The position numbers and the translations under genes were made by a program. A stretch of 64,000 bases of DNA from contig RHPI01003156.1 of assembly GCA_009103225.1 (NCBI GenBank), forward strand, positions 474,537 to 538,536. The letters are read 5' to 3'. Of the stretch, positions 10,880-22,522 are shown piece by piece. This stretch comes from Chlorokybus atmophyticus (taxonomy: Eukaryota > Streptophyta > Chlorokybophyceae > Chlorokybales > Chlorokybaceae). The notes under the pieces were generated by a model. The model was not told where the DNA came from. It saw only the letters and a program-made list of their open reading frames with translations, and made no database searches. Numbering within the stretch: the stretch's first letter is position 1; the number at the start of each line of letters is the position of its first letter.

Positions 10880-12426
10880 TATTCAACCTTCTTGGCCTTG
10901 CCCTTCTTGGCGGGGCAGTTCTTTCGCAATGTGGCCCGGCTGGTGACAGACGTAACAAGTGCGAGCCGCAGCGGGTGTAGCACGACTAGTAGATGTGCCA
11001 CTGGTGGGAGGCGTGACTGCTTCGCCTTCTTTGCCGTGCGCACTCCGCTAAGGGTAACGCTTTCCTCCCACCCCTTGCGGCTTGGCCGCAGCTGCCACAT
11101 GTGCCTTCTCTTGCACCGCCGTGCATAGTAACAAAGTATGCAACTTTCGGCAAAATGATACGTAATAGTACGCGTATAGCAAGCAGTTGTCAATAACGGT
11201 GAAAGTACGTCAAATAGTACAGTATTAAGCTAAAGTAGTAGGTCATTTTCCGTAAATGACCGTAGACTGCGCATCAAACGGCCTTCATATGTGCCGCGCG
11301 CGCGACCTGTCATGTTGCGGGAGGCGCGGCAGCGCCGTGGGACTCACCTCACCTATCGGCACTGCAATTGATAAAGCATTTTGAGAAAGTGTTATGATAT
11401 TTTGTAACAGCATGTTGTGTAAAAGTTTTACCATAAAAAATGACTTTCATCATATCAATTCATTGGTGGATTAAACGCTGAATTGTAATGCATTGTGATA
11501 CACAAAGAGTTGCCCATCACTAGTTTGCACATATATTGCACCACAAACATTATGGATATATTTGTATTATGCATGGACAAGATATGAGATACATACTGGC
11601 CAACACACTATGGACAAAGTACAAAACAAACAAATACGCGTACTTTGCATATCACGTAAAAATACGCGTATTACGTACTTTGTCATTTTGCCTGATATGT
11701 TATTACTATACAAATACATGCTCAACTTCTACAGCTTGGCCAAGTCTTCAGGAAGCCAAGAAAGTCCCGTTGCCGTGTTGTACTGCGACTGATCGCGCAC
11801 ACGCGCATCCAAGCCGCGCTTGTACAACTCGAACTGCTCAACCTTGTCCATGGGCATCAGGCCATTGTTCACGCGATCCATCAATGCGTAGAATTCCTGC
11901 AAATAAACGGAAGCCGTTCGGCCAGTTTGTCGCAACTTGTTGAGCTTGTTGCAAGCCTGAGTAGCCGCATCCATACCATCATAGCGCTTCACAAGGAACT
12001 TGTGGAGCGCTATGATAGTGCCTTTACTGTCTTGGCCGCACCATCCTTTGTCTGCCTCGCCCACTCGGCGAGAGCGTCAGATGGCATGAGCAACTCAGCA
12101 ACATTAATGTGCTCACAAACTGGGCGCTTCAGTGCTTTTAAGTAGTGCTCAACAGTGACCGCCCAATAATGGATGCTGACACTGCCACTGAGCTTGAACT
12201 TGTAGAGCTTGTGCGCTGTAACCGGCAGCCCCGCTGATGCACCAGCTAAAGTAGCACCCGCCAGCTGTTGACGCAGCACCACCAACTCGGACTGCATAGC
12301 ATTAAGGCGTGCCTTCAGCTTCATTCGGCTAGTCAACTCGTGTTTCAAGCCAGGTTCCAAGTAGCAGATTACATCTTTGCAACGTTGTGAGGTTTCCACC
12401 AAGTTGACCAAGCCCTCAAACGCCAT
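10880..12426 (-). pseudogene. gypsy gag and CCHC knuckle
   Basis: The gag start is at about 12426 (MAFEGLVNLVETSQRCKDVI), followed by a coiled, charged stretch (MKLKARLNAMQSELVVLRQQ) and the retrotransposon gag core around SVSIHYWAVTVEHYLKA, then LVKRYDGMDAA and AYLQEF-like helices (SVYLQEFYALMDRV). A duplicated/shifted stretch near 12010-12064 marks a frameshift. A knuckle CYVCHQPGHIAK lies at about 10970-10935, broken by a 1-nt shift before the last cysteine, followed by a lysine-rich tail. 11195-11730 holds no recognisable coding. Confidence 0.75.
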
Positions 12427-12839
12427 TCGCTTCTCTTAATAAGGGAGAGGCTTATCATATACAGTCATAAGAGCATCCTCTCTGGAATCACCTCGCACAA
12501 GTGGCGGGATGTTGTTCGTCAGCTTAACTCATAATTGCGATTGACACTCAAAGTGCTCAAATCTTGTTGAAACAGCCCCACAGGCCGATATCAACAAGTT
12601 GTGAGTTGTCATTTTGATATCGACCGCACATAACGATTCTAACGGCCTCACGGCGCTATCTAGCGGTAGAAACAGCTAGTGTTGCCACCGGGCTGCCCTC
12701 AAAGAATTGCGAGTGTAAAAACAACTTCAAACCCTTCACCACCACTACGAATTCGCGTGGTGGCAAGCACACAGAAGTGAATTATGATGTGATTGTCTAT
12801 GTAATGTGCTGGGCATGCAATGCTTAGAGGAGAGGCCTG

Positions 12840-13106
12840 AGTGGCCGCCTCCCTAACAGCAAGCTAGGCTAGGCTAGGTTAAGCAAGCAAGCAAGAAAGG
12901 CTAAACTACATCAGCAACAGCGTTTATACAACAACAACAACAGCAACAACAACCACTACCCACCCTAGCTGGTGGCTAGTGTGCTAGTTGCCGCCGCCAT
13001 CGCTGCCGTTGCTGCCGCCTGCCGCCACTGGACACTACTGACGCCTTTAAGCCCAAGCCGCCGCCGCCCCCCCACAGACCCCTCGCCGCCCATGCTTATA
13101 TACCAA
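12840..13106. other. gypsy 5' leader with low-complexity sequence
   Basis: Between the gag region and the right LTR lie GCTAG/CAAGCAAG runs (about 12865-12900), CAACAA repeats (about 12930-12955) and GCC-rich triplets (about 12985-13090). ORFs here read alanine/proline repeats and are not credible. The putative primer-binding site touches 13106. Confidence 0.55.
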
Positions 13107-13433
13107 TGTAAGGACAGGGGGTGCTACCTCCTCCCTCCAATCCTCTTACCCAACACCGCCACCAGCCATGTCGCCGACACCGCCGCCGCCAGGGGCAACT
13201 GCCGGAGCTGAAGATCTGCTGCTATGGCGGCGGCTGCGTTAGCAGTGCCGCCGTACAGTTGATATCAATATGAGACTCATGGCTCATGTCGATATTGATG
13301 TTACAGATAAGTAACACTACATTAGGGCCTAGGTCAACGGCCATAATACGGCTTCATTGGCTGTATATACCCGTTGGGACCCTTATTTTATCCTCCGAGC
13401 GGGGAACCTCCATAGAGGTAGCACTCCGTTACA
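13107..13433 (-). repeat. gypsy 5' LTR
   Basis: This 327-bp LTR begins TGTAAGGACA and ends TCCGTTACA on the plus strand (TGTAA/TTACA inverted termini) and pairs with 5689-6020. It is followed immediately by the target duplicate GAAGC, after which Penelope-like coding sequence resumes. Confidence 0.93.
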
Positions 13434-14400
13434 GAAGCCATGCTGCTGGTTGTAGACTTTTTGCGCGGCCATGACATCCTCTACCGTGCGTGGGGCCAAC
13501 TAATAAGTAGGTGTACACAACTCTGCACGCAAAAGTTGCAAGTAGTATACCTTACACAACAACGCTCTAAAAGCCGGCGCACTTGTCCACCTGTGTCAGC
13601 ACTATAACTGCTACAAGTCCTTGAGGTGCTCACGATCATTAATCATTGCATACGATGCTGCATGGATAGGCATAATAATCGCGACATTGGCAGTTTCGGT
13701 AGTAGCATGTACTGCACCCATGGCATTTATCTTGGGTTGCATAAGTCCAAGCTGGTGCTTGCGTTCCTTTATACCTGCAGCAAAGTTACGCACCCCTCTA
13801 CTCACAGCATGCAAAGTTTCCTGCACGCTAGCCATAGCTGAACATCTGCACTTAGTACCACAAGCGAACAATACACCTAGTTTCTTTAAGCCAGCGGTAG
13901 AAAACTACAAGTTAGGACGTGGCCCAACTATGCATTCACAAAAGGCTGGAAAGCATTCTCAGTGTCGCAGGTACAACACCATCCATCATGGAACTCTGCA
14001 TGTGCACCGTGGTTTGATGACGAGGGCAATGCAGTTGATCATCGCAGCCCCCAGCGTCTGACCATACATCCAAACTGTCAAGGGGTCCTTCTATCTTCGC
14101 TGTAGCTGTTGGGGTACCACATTGCGCACAGTATCCACAGCCATGCACGCTTGCAAGTATCACAACTCAGTTAGTGGTCCCTTGAATGCACCGGTTACTA
14201 CGAGGCGTCGTTGTCTTTGAGGCAGTTCAACCGGTAAGTATAATTGCAATGCACGTTAACTACTACGAGGCGTCGTTGTCTTTGAGGCGGTTTAACCGGT
14301 GGGTATAGTTGCAATGCACGTCAAAGGGCGCCAGCCAGCATCTCGGCTTTTAAGGCTGTAACTGCAAAACTCGCAGAGCGGTACGCATTAGCAAATTCAG
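13434..14400 (-). pseudogene. Penelope-like RT, N-terminal part (split from 5688 by gypsy)
   Basis: On the minus strand the frame ending at the insertion reads TVEDVMAAQKVYNQQHGF. With one copy of GAAGC removed it continues into LHNTQGVPARLPHLYIL at 5688-5640. Upstream are KVYYLQLLRAELC (about 13550) and VAVIVLTQVDKCAGF (about 13610-13570), resembling the N-terminal block of Penelope-like RTs, then a further open stretch to 13871. A stop (about 13510) and frameshifts (about 13590, 13620) show it was also damaged outside the gypsy insertion. The boundary to the right is not defined. Confidence 0.6.
14197..14325. repeat. 65-bp tandem duplication, two copies
   Basis: ACTACGAGGCGTCGTTGTCT begins at 14197 and again at 14262, and the copies stay similar through GCAATGCACGT. 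A handful of substitutions separate them. It lies within the probable 5' region of the Penelope-like element. Confidence 0.85.
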
Positions 14401-15609
14401 CATATGGTTCAAATTTCACCATGTGGACACAAATAAGTCAGTCAAGTGTTATCTTTTAATCAATCATTCTAGACTGCATGTACAGCAATCTCCTGCCGTA
14501 ATCCCTGTATGCAAAAAAACGCACAGGGAATGCATGCGGGTTATCTGCCCTGTATGGCAAAGCACGTGCAACCATGGCCACTTTGTGTCTGCTGAGATGT
14601 GAACGCTTGCGCTTGGAAACTACTTGCTCCTGATATAAACTATGCGGTGCATATGTGGTTGGACTGCTAATGCTATCTTTCTCCCTGAGATGTGCAGCCT
14701 GCCTGCAAGCATCGTCGTCTATGTAGGGGATGCATGAGACATGCTCCAGCGGAGACACCCCCCACGTTTCCATGCCTTCCGCCACCATGCGCAACTCCAA
14801 AGGGGTTGCATTAGCGCTTGAACGAGCGTCGTAATGCTGCTTGAAACGCTATAATGCGGTGGCATTGTCTAACTCAACACACACATCTGCTTGGTGGCCA
14901 GCCAATCTATACATTGCCTAAATCCTATGGTAATGCAGTACAGGACTTAACACAGGCGCAATAGGCAAGTACTCCATTGCCTTCTGACGATACTTTATCA
15001 TCGCGGGCAAGTACAACTGATAATGGGCGCATAGTACTTGCCGTTAAATTGCAAGTACCCCCCAATCGATTTACGACATGTTGTTTGGGTCTGGTACACG
15101 AGGTGCACCATTGTGCTGTGTCAATGCAAGCAGCCCCTTTAATACAGCATATACCCAACAGCTCATACACTATGCACAGTCACGCACAGACCCGCAATCA
15201 CGAACTAAATCACTCAGACAACAGATGCCGTGAACTGCATGCGGTTCCTTAGCAGCCAAAGGCGATGGGAGTAGCGATTAAACCTCTCCCAAACTACGAC
15301 CGGAACCCCCGGCAAAATGCATAAGAAACATATGACAATGTACAGCCAAGCACAAGCCATAGCCAACAGTAGTCACAGCAGGAGAGGTGCAATCATAGGG
15401 TTTACAATCACACACGTCGCAGCCTCCCAGCGCAAGCCCATCCCAAATGCCGCGGGCGGACTGGTCGTGGTACGGCTGTGACAACAGTGACGTGGGCTAG
15501 TAAGTGCTTCAGTTGGATAATGAGGAACCGTCTATTGAACTGGAGAGAGAACGATTTGGCATAAATTGTGACAGACCTCACTTATGGTTTTTGCTACCAT
15601 AGCCTATTG
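14400..15609. other. unassigned, probably old transposon DNA
   Basis: The longest minus-strand open stretch (14456-14800, 114 codons) has no motif I recognise. It could be N-terminal Penelope-like sequence, since it lies in the same orientation upstream, but no homology supports that. The remainder to the hAT target duplication at 15610 shows no gene. Confidence 0.4.
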
Positions 15610-15617
15610 GTCGGAGC
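15610..15617. repeat. hAT target-site duplication, left copy
   Basis: GTCGGAGC is repeated exactly at 18831-18838. Eight-base duplications are diagnostic of hAT insertion. Confidence 0.95.
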
Positions 15618-16073
15618 CATGGTCACAAGGTACGCGACTTTTAGACCAATAGTACGCGTTTGGACGCGTACAGAGACCCCGCGTACCTAATACGCAGTCT
15701 GTACGCAGTCTGTACGCCAGTGTAACTGGGTTACGCTCCAGTTACGCTGAGATACAGCTTAGCACTGTATCTCAACCGTAACTGGTCAGTCTAGTGTAAC
15801 TAGGCGGCGGTGCAGGCAACATAGTTGGCGGCAGCGGCGGCGTTAGCGGCGGCAGGCAGGTGGGAACGGCGCTCCTTTAGCTGCAAGCTTCATCTCTCAA
15901 GCTACTGTAGCTGCGCCTGATAGCCATTAGCTACAAGGTGTGTGCGTGGGTATGCACTGGTTGCCTGCATGCTTGGCTATGCGCCCATCATACATCATGC
16001 AGCCTGCAAGTCATACCATCAACGTGCTATATGTGATTTGCATGTGTTCATAATAGTGTTTGTTTATGTTAGA

Positions 16074-18592
16074 ATGACGCAAAGTGCGCTGTGGAAGCAC
16101 GTCGACATAATAGAGAGAAAGCCTCATGGCAACTTTCGTGTGAGGTGTGTTTATTGCGAGCACGAGTGGACAGGAAGTGTTTCACGTATTGGTGCCCATC
16201 TGAGTGGTGAACGTGGAGTCACCAAGTGCACAACCCCTCCCGAGGAGATCGTCTTGCAACTTACACAAGCCAAGAAAGACAAGGAGAAAGAGGGTGAGAA
16301 GAGGAGGAGGTTGGACTTGCTAGATCAACTCACATCCGCCATTGGGGATGCTGGTGCAGGTACTTGAATGCATGCGTGCATGCATTGAAGCTTGGCAAGC
16401 AGTGGTGCTGCTCATCACGCATCAAATCAATCACATTGTGCTATAGATTCAAGCGCCACCGTTCCTTCTAGTCAACAACAAACTCTTGATGCAACTTTCA
16501 AGCGTGGGGATAAAGCGCATGTGGATGAAGCCATTGCTCGGTTTTTCTTCAGCAATGGCATCCCCTTCAACGTGGCAAGGTCCCCTTACTTTATCGCAGC
16601 AATGAAAGCGGTTGGCAAGTTTGGCGCTTCATATACCCCTCCCTCATCCGAGGCGCTTCGCACAACCTTGTTGGAAAAGGAGTATGCTAGGGTGAATGGC
16701 GAACTTGCAGTCATCAAGGACTCAACACGAGAAACCTCATGCACAATTGCTAGCGATGGATGGTCGGACACGTCCAACCGTCCATTGTTGAATGTGCTCA
16801 TGGTGAGTCCTAAAGGAGAAGTTTTTCTTCAAGCAATCAACACGGAAGGGAAGGAGAAGACGGCGGAGTATGTATCCGAGCAGCTGATCTCCACCATTGA
16901 TGAAGTAAGTGGTGCACTCGTTCATTGCCATTATAGATTGTGTACACAACCATGCTAAGTAACACATGCAAGCACTGACTGGCAGCACTTTATGAGCACA
17001 TGCATCACACGCGCATGCTCATGCTCGCACCCGACACAAGTACGCATGCGTGTGACACATGCATGCACTGACTGGCAGCACTTTGTGAGCACATGCATTA
17101 CACGCGCATGCTCATGCTCGCACACAACACAAGTACTTATGCGTGTGACACATGCACGCACTGACTGGCAGCACTTTGTGAGCACATGCATCACACACGC
17201 ATGCTCATACACGCACACAACACAAGTACTTATGTGTGTAACTTGCAGGTGGGGTCCGCGAATGTGATACAAGTTGTCATGGACAATGCAAGCGTGTGCG
17301 TAGCTGCTGCACGTCTGATCACTAGCGAATACCCGCACATCACATGGACGCCGTGCACCGCGCATTGCTTGGACTTATTGCTTGAGGATATAGGCAAGTT
17401 GGAGTGGGTTAAAAGCGTGGTGGCTGATGGCAAACGCATAGTGAAGTTCATTACCAACCACCATCGTTCCTTGGCCATCTTCCGCTCCAAAGCCAAGCTA
17501 GAGCTGCTCAAGCCAGGTGAAATAGCATGCGTGCATGTGTGTAGTTAGAGATCAACTTAGTACAAGCGCAAGATTAATGGTAGACAGCAACCATGTGAAA
17601 TTGCAGCTGATTGCCCGCGCATGCATGCATGCTCATGTCATGCGCGTGCTTGTTTGCTCATAGCTACTTGTTGTGCAGGAGATACTCGCTTCGCAACGTC
17701 ATTCATAACTCTTGCAAGGCTAGTCGAGGTCAAAGACGCTCTCGACGAGGTGGTGGTGAGCAGGGACTGGAAGGCTTGGGCCGACAAGGGTGTGCATAAG
17801 CAAGAAGCTGCTGCAGTCAGAGCGTTGATCTTGGCACCAGATTTCTGGTCACAAGTGGCATTAGTGAATGCGGTGTCGGCCCCCATCGTGGATCTGCTGC
17901 GTTTGGTTGATGGGAACTTGCCCACCATAGGCAAAGTGTACGCCAAGATGTTTCGTGTTGGCGACCAGCTCAAGCATCTGAAGGGCATGACTGAACAACA
18001 ACGACTTGATGTGCGCGCCTGTTGGAGGGACAGGTGGATCATGCTGCATAGTGACATGCATGCAGCAGGCTATGTGCTGGATCCCGAATATTGGGGTCAT
18101 GAGCAGCACACCAATGAGGAAGTTATGGAAGGCTTTGCAACGATGGTGGAGAGGGTCCTGCAGTCCCATGACAAGGTTGACTTGGCGTTGCAACAGCTAC
18201 ACATGTACCGAAGTAAGATGGGGCTGTTCGGCAAAGAGGCAGTGCAACGAGCGGCTCTCACAATGCCCGCGCATGCTTGGTGGCACATGTATGGTGGTAG
18301 TGTACCCGAGTTGCAGCAGCTAGCGATGCGCGTGTTGGCTCAACCATCATCAGCTTGTAGCTGTGAGAGATCCTGGAGCACGTACGACTTCATCCACTCA
18401 AAGAGAAGGAATCGGCTGCAAGCACGCAGGGCAGAGAAGTTGGTGTTTGTCTTCACCAACTTGAGGCAGCTGAAGAAGATCCACAACCCACATTATGTGC
18501 AGGAGTTTGTTGAGTGGGAGGCAGACTCTGATGTGGACGTGTTGTCTAGTAATGATGATGAGGGGGGCGAGTCTGATGATTACTCGGTGTAA
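16074..18592 (+). CDS. hAT transposase (BED finger, DUF659, dimerisation domain)
   Basis: The exons are 16074-16359, 16447-16904, 17249-17516 and 17679-18592, all GT-AG and in frame, giving 641 aa. The N-terminal BED finger (residues about 5-60) has CVYC..., HL and a downstream cysteine. DUF659 follows, with CTIASDGWSD holding the first catalytic Asp (about residue 220), VVMDNAS the second, and the CTAHCLDLLL signature. The C-terminal hAT dimerisation domain contains WWHMYGG and SSACSCERSWSTYDFIHSKRRNRL, with the catalytic Glu in CERSW. The tail is acidic. The family cuts at the TIRs and inserts with 8-bp duplications. Start ATG 16074 was chosen because the BED fold begins directly after it; an upstream in-frame start at 15942 adds an unconserved 44 aa. 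Confidence 0.92.
16961..17248. repeat. 93-bp minisatellite, three copies, inside transposase intron 2
   Basis: GCACTGACTGGCAGCACTTT begins at 16972, 17065 and 17158, giving an exact 93-bp period. The array fills almost the whole 344-bp intron up to the acceptor. It creates spurious cysteine/histidine-rich ORFs on both strands. Confidence 0.93.
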
Positions 18593-18838
18593 CTAGGCAG
18601 ACACATGTGATGGGCTATGTCTGCACACATGCTTCGCTGTAACATAGTGTTCTCTGCTCATTGTTTACTGTTGTGCACATGTACGCAAGTAGCATGCTTG
18701 ATGCTCGTGAAGCAACACGACAAAACTGCCACTGTAGCGTACTGCCACGTACTGGCATAAATGGGTACATGTATGTACGCGTACACCACCGCTCACGTAC
18801 TAAACGCGTACTGTGTACCATGTGACCATGGTCGGAGC

Positions 18839-20334
18839 CCACTTGTTACACATACCCAAAACAGGCGCGCTCAGCTCAGTATGTAAACAACCCAATCCCA
18901 CACACCCTACCAAGCACACGCACACACCCAAACACAAACACTTATCAAATACAGCAGGGCATTGGAAAAGCCTTTCCCCTGTGCCCGCAGTTAGTGCATG
19001 TAATTAAGCTGAGCTTGACTACGTGCACTAATTACGTGCATGTGACGGAGTGGGGGTGAACCGGCAGAGCAGGCAGATGGTAACAGCAACAGGGCAAAGC
19101 AGCAGCGGACCTGTATGCGCAGAGCTGAAGGTTAGCCACGGGCTGTACTGGCAAATCACAGCAGCAGAGGGCGATGGGAAGGGGCAGGGTGAGGGCGCGG
19201 ATGCTGTGCAATGCCCGTGATGAGGAAAGGCGGCTTGCTGCGTGGGTGTCACCAGGTTTTGGCGTGTAAGATCCGTTGGAGTTATGAGTTGTGAGTGCGG
19301 GAACGGCTGCAGGCCATTGCAGATGGCTGTTGCAACGCAACGGAATATCACAACCATGTTAACAAGCAAGTGGTCTAGCATTAATACATGCATTTGTGAA
19401 ATAAATACGATAGCACACACATCATGCATGTTATGCGCGGCATCATCACATAACAACGACAGCCATGTTGAATCAACATACACCTGTATTTGACAACTTA
19501 AATTTTTATCATACATTATACTATATCATCAAGCATTGTATCAATCATTGATGTACATCCATTTGCATGTTTACCCTTATATGTACCGTAGTGCCGCGAA
19601 ATTTTTGTATTATACGGCCGCTCGAAGACTGGTATAACCTTCGTTGATACCTCGCATGACCATCCAGGTATAATGCATAAAGAAGGCCCCCCGTTTACCC
19701 AGTAAAAACTGCGTAAAGTGCCGCGCTAGATTATTATTTCTTTAACGAAGATTTCGCAGCACTACGGTATACTTGATTCGTCTAATCAAATCAATTGTGT
19801 AGATGTTGTCAATCATGTCGCTAAACCCAACGCTAGAGCACAGCTGCCTTGTTTACCACTTCGCCGTTGCCGTCTAAGTGCCGACCCCGATCTGGAGTGA
19901 GCGCCTAACTGCGATCGCCATCTCTGCCGCACGACACGAAACCGGGTTCAACCGCTCTGTGCCAAATTTGGCCTCCCGCGATCGAGGCCCAATCGTAGTC
20001 ACGTGATGTTGCTCTCGCAGTAGACGTGGCGTAACGTAGTCACGTGCGCACTCGGCCTGTCCTGCTTCGCTGCGCAGAACTCTCTTTCTCTGGCCTGGTG
20101 GTTGAGCCAGAAAGGGGGTGAGATTGTGGACATTCGTGGCCCAACCGTGTGTGAGACAGACAGATTATAGAGTAAAGCTGTCACCAAGTGGTATATAGCA
20201 GCCAGTATTGGCTTGAGTACACCCAAGCAGTAGAGTGCAGCGAGCGACTGTAGTGCGCACACATAGACAGGGAGAGCCAGGGTCAGAGAGTGTGCGTGTG
20301 TCAAAGATCTCAGAGGTGTTTATTGCACACAGAC
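18839..20334. other. intergenic region between hAT and the isomerase gene
   Basis: After the right hAT target duplicate (18831-18838) there is unassigned DNA. 18890-18960 is CACACA/CAAACAC-rich. 19040-19330 is GCAG-rich on the minus strand without gene motifs. 20170-20334 should contain the promoter and 5' UTR of the isomerase, but I see no convincing core element. Confidence 0.5.
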
Positions 20335-21899
20335 ATGGCGGATCCTCCATTGACCCCCAACGGTTCCGGCGGCCCTGCTCCTCACGGTCCTCCTCTTGGC
20401 GCAGAGAACCTCCGCTACCTCTTCGACCAGCAGCGCAAGTACATGGACCACTTCTTCTCGCAGCTCGAGACCGGCGGCAGCGTCCGCAAGTTCGCTGAGC
20501 TCCTCCATCAGTGCCAAGGCACGGTCTTCTTCACGGGCGTGGGCAAGTCGGGCTTCATCGCGCAGAAGATATCGCAGACGCTCGTGTCGACAGGGACGAG
20601 GGCGGTATTTCTGAGCCCGGTGGATGCGCTGCATGGAGATATCGGGATTGTGAGTGCCGCGGATGTGGTGGTGATGTTCTCGAAGTCGGGGTCGACGGAT
20701 GAACTGCTACGACTCATCCCAGCCTGCAAAGCAAAAGGTGAGCTGGTTACACGATTGCTGGCATCTTTTGGCAATTGGCTGTTGTGTGTGTATGTGTGTG
20801 ACACACAGACTCTGTGTGCGCGCGCGCAAGATAGAGGCTGTGCATGTGCGCGTGTATGCGTACTTGCAGGAGTGTGTGTAATATGTGTGTAATACCCACC
20901 CACACCCACAACCACCCACCCACAACCACCCACTCACCCTCTCACCCCCCAGGTGCCTTCATCGTCGGCATCACTTCCTGTCCCGGTTCCCGTCTCGACC
21001 GTTCCTCCAACTTCCACGTGCACCTCCCTCTGGACCGCGAGCTCTGCCCCTACGACCTCGCGCCCGTCACCTCCACCGCCATCCAGATGCTGTTCGGAGA
21101 CACCGTCGCCATCGCGCTTATGCAGGCGAACCACCTGACCAAAGAGCAGTACGCGCTGAACCATCCGGCGGGGAGGATCGGGAAGAGACTGATACTGAAG
21201 GTACTGAGAGTGTTTGTGCTTGCGCATGTATGTGTGTGCGTGTTGGTGGACGTGCATGTAGTGCACGCGGATATGTGGGAATGTGCCATGTGTGTTCTGA
21301 CCTTGTGGATGTTTGACATCATCAGGTTGCGGATGTGATGAAGCCTGTCAAGGAGTTGCCTTTTGCTAAGGGCTCTGATCGTGTGATGGACTGCCTTGTT
21401 GAGCTCAGCGCTAAGGTACCACCCCATCAGAGTAATACCAACACTTCACCTCCTTATCAGAATGTTCAACCAACAACTGACATCACACGTGTGTGCAGGG
21501 CTGCGGCTGCATCATCATCACCGACGAGGACAAGAAGCTCCTTGGCACGTTCACGGACGGAGACCTCCGCCGTGCTCTCAACAAGAACGGCGCAGCCGTA
21601 CTTGACATGAAGGTACGCAAGCAGTTCACAAGTACACGTTGTGGACTTTGCTTTTGAGTGTGAACACATGCACACACTTCATGCACACCCCACCCCCACC
21701 CATACTCACACCTTGTTGCTTGCAGTTGGAGGAATTGATGACGCGTAAGCCGCGCACGATCGAGGCGAGCGCAATGGCCGTGGAGGCGATGAAGGCGATG
21801 GAGAACCCCACCTGCGTGACGTTCCTGCCCGTGATCGACGACGCGGGCGGCGTTGCGGGGCTCATCACGCTCCACGGACTCATCAATGCTGGACTGTAG
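20335..21899 (+). CDS. arabinose-5-phosphate isomerase, SIS plus two CBS domains (KpsF/GutQ family)
   Basis: The five exons are 20335-20737, 20953-21200, 21326-21415, 21499-21612 and 21726-21899; all introns are GT-AG; 342 aa. The family interconverts ribulose-5-phosphate and arabinose-5-phosphate, the first step to KDO, a sugar of the pectin RG-II in plants and of algal scales and walls. The SIS domain (about 50-190) has [10 protein letters not shown] with the catalytic Lys, DALHGDIG with the first His, SKSGSTDEL with Glu, and [12 protein letters not shown] with the second His. Two CBS domains follow ([22 protein letters not shown] and [21 protein letters not shown]). Length and order match the bacterial KdsD and plant enzymes. 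No targeting peptide is obvious, so a cytosolic location is inferred. Confidence 0.95.
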
Positions 21900-22522
21900 A
21901 GTAAAACAATCTCTATGGAACACGTGATGGTGAAGATACATGTTGCCCCTCCTTCTCCTCTGCCGTTACCTGCTGTAGCTGTAAGATAAGATAGTGCAAG
22001 GGCAGAGGAGTTTTCAGACAACAGTTTGGACGAAACCTTCTAGCGATTTTGCTGTAGTTTCTTCTTGATGGAGGCATGCATACACATTCTGCAACAGTGC
22101 ATGGAACATTGCCTTGAATGAGAGCTGCCTGTCATGTCTTCTGCAAATTGTGCTTTCTCACTTGAGCGCAGGTTGCCACACAGGCGTTGGATCAGTGTGA
22201 TACTGACTAGGTGACCACCAGTGTACGTGTTGCAGAATAGCAGTCAGTCACTATTCCTGCAGCTACTATCCTCCAATTTACGGGGCTACATATTGTTGTA
22301 GAAATGAAACTCTGCCAGCCATAAGCGCGACAAACTACTGCCTACAGAGTGTTGTTAAATTTACCTGTGTACCTGCAGCAATGGCTGCCACCGCCTTTGT
22401 GCTAGTAATCCAGTGCAAGCACAACACTTGTGCCACAACCAGACACTACAGCTGTTGCAACAAACACCAACCCACAGCTTCTGTACAGTTGAATGCTTAC
22501 GGAATAACACCTACAGGGCATG
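21900..22522. other. convergent intergenic region
   Basis: This lies between two genes that point at each other and should hold both 3' UTRs. I see no ORF or repeat worth naming. Confidence 0.5.

Larger units (their letters stand above)
5689..13433 (-). mobile_element. Ty3/gypsy chromovirus-type LTR retrotransposon, whole insertion, decayed
   Basis: The element is 7,745 bp with LTRs 5689-6020 and 13107-13433 and a perfect 5-bp target duplication GAAGC (5684-5688 and 13434-13438). On the minus strand the order is gag (12426-11729), CCHC knuckle (about 10975-10930), protease (IDTGA at about 10012-9998), RT (9333-8672), RNase H tail (about 8300), integrase (7240-6330) and chromodomain (6326-6141), which is the gypsy order with a chromovirus C-terminus. 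Multiple stops and frameshifts interrupt the coding part. It carries two younger insertions, the TRIM at 7258-7889 and a copia LTR at 10314-10676. A possible primer-binding site TTGGTATATAAGC directly follows the right (5') LTR. Confidence 0.93.
15618..18830 (+). mobile_element. hAT DNA transposon, structurally complete (3,213 bp)
   Basis: The ends are inverted repeats: CATGGTCACAAGGTAC at 15618-15633 and GTACCATGTGACCATG at 18815-18830, 15 of 16 matching. They are followed inward by shared TACGCGTTT-type subterminal words. Both ends are flanked by GTCGGAGC. The interior encodes one spliced transposase with all expected domains and no stop or frameshift. The 5' TIR starts CATGG rather than the common CAGNG. 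Nothing in the sequence indicates decay, so the copy may be autonomous and recently active; activity itself cannot be judged from sequence. Confidence 0.95.

Noticed and set aside
16955-17365. Cys/His-rich repeat ORF (minus), possible zinc-finger protein
   Set aside because: It is the 93-bp intron minisatellite read backwards.
20320-21427. Several 60-140 codon ORFs on the minus strand and other plus frames
   Set aside because: Shadows of the isomerase exons, or CA-rich intron sequence.
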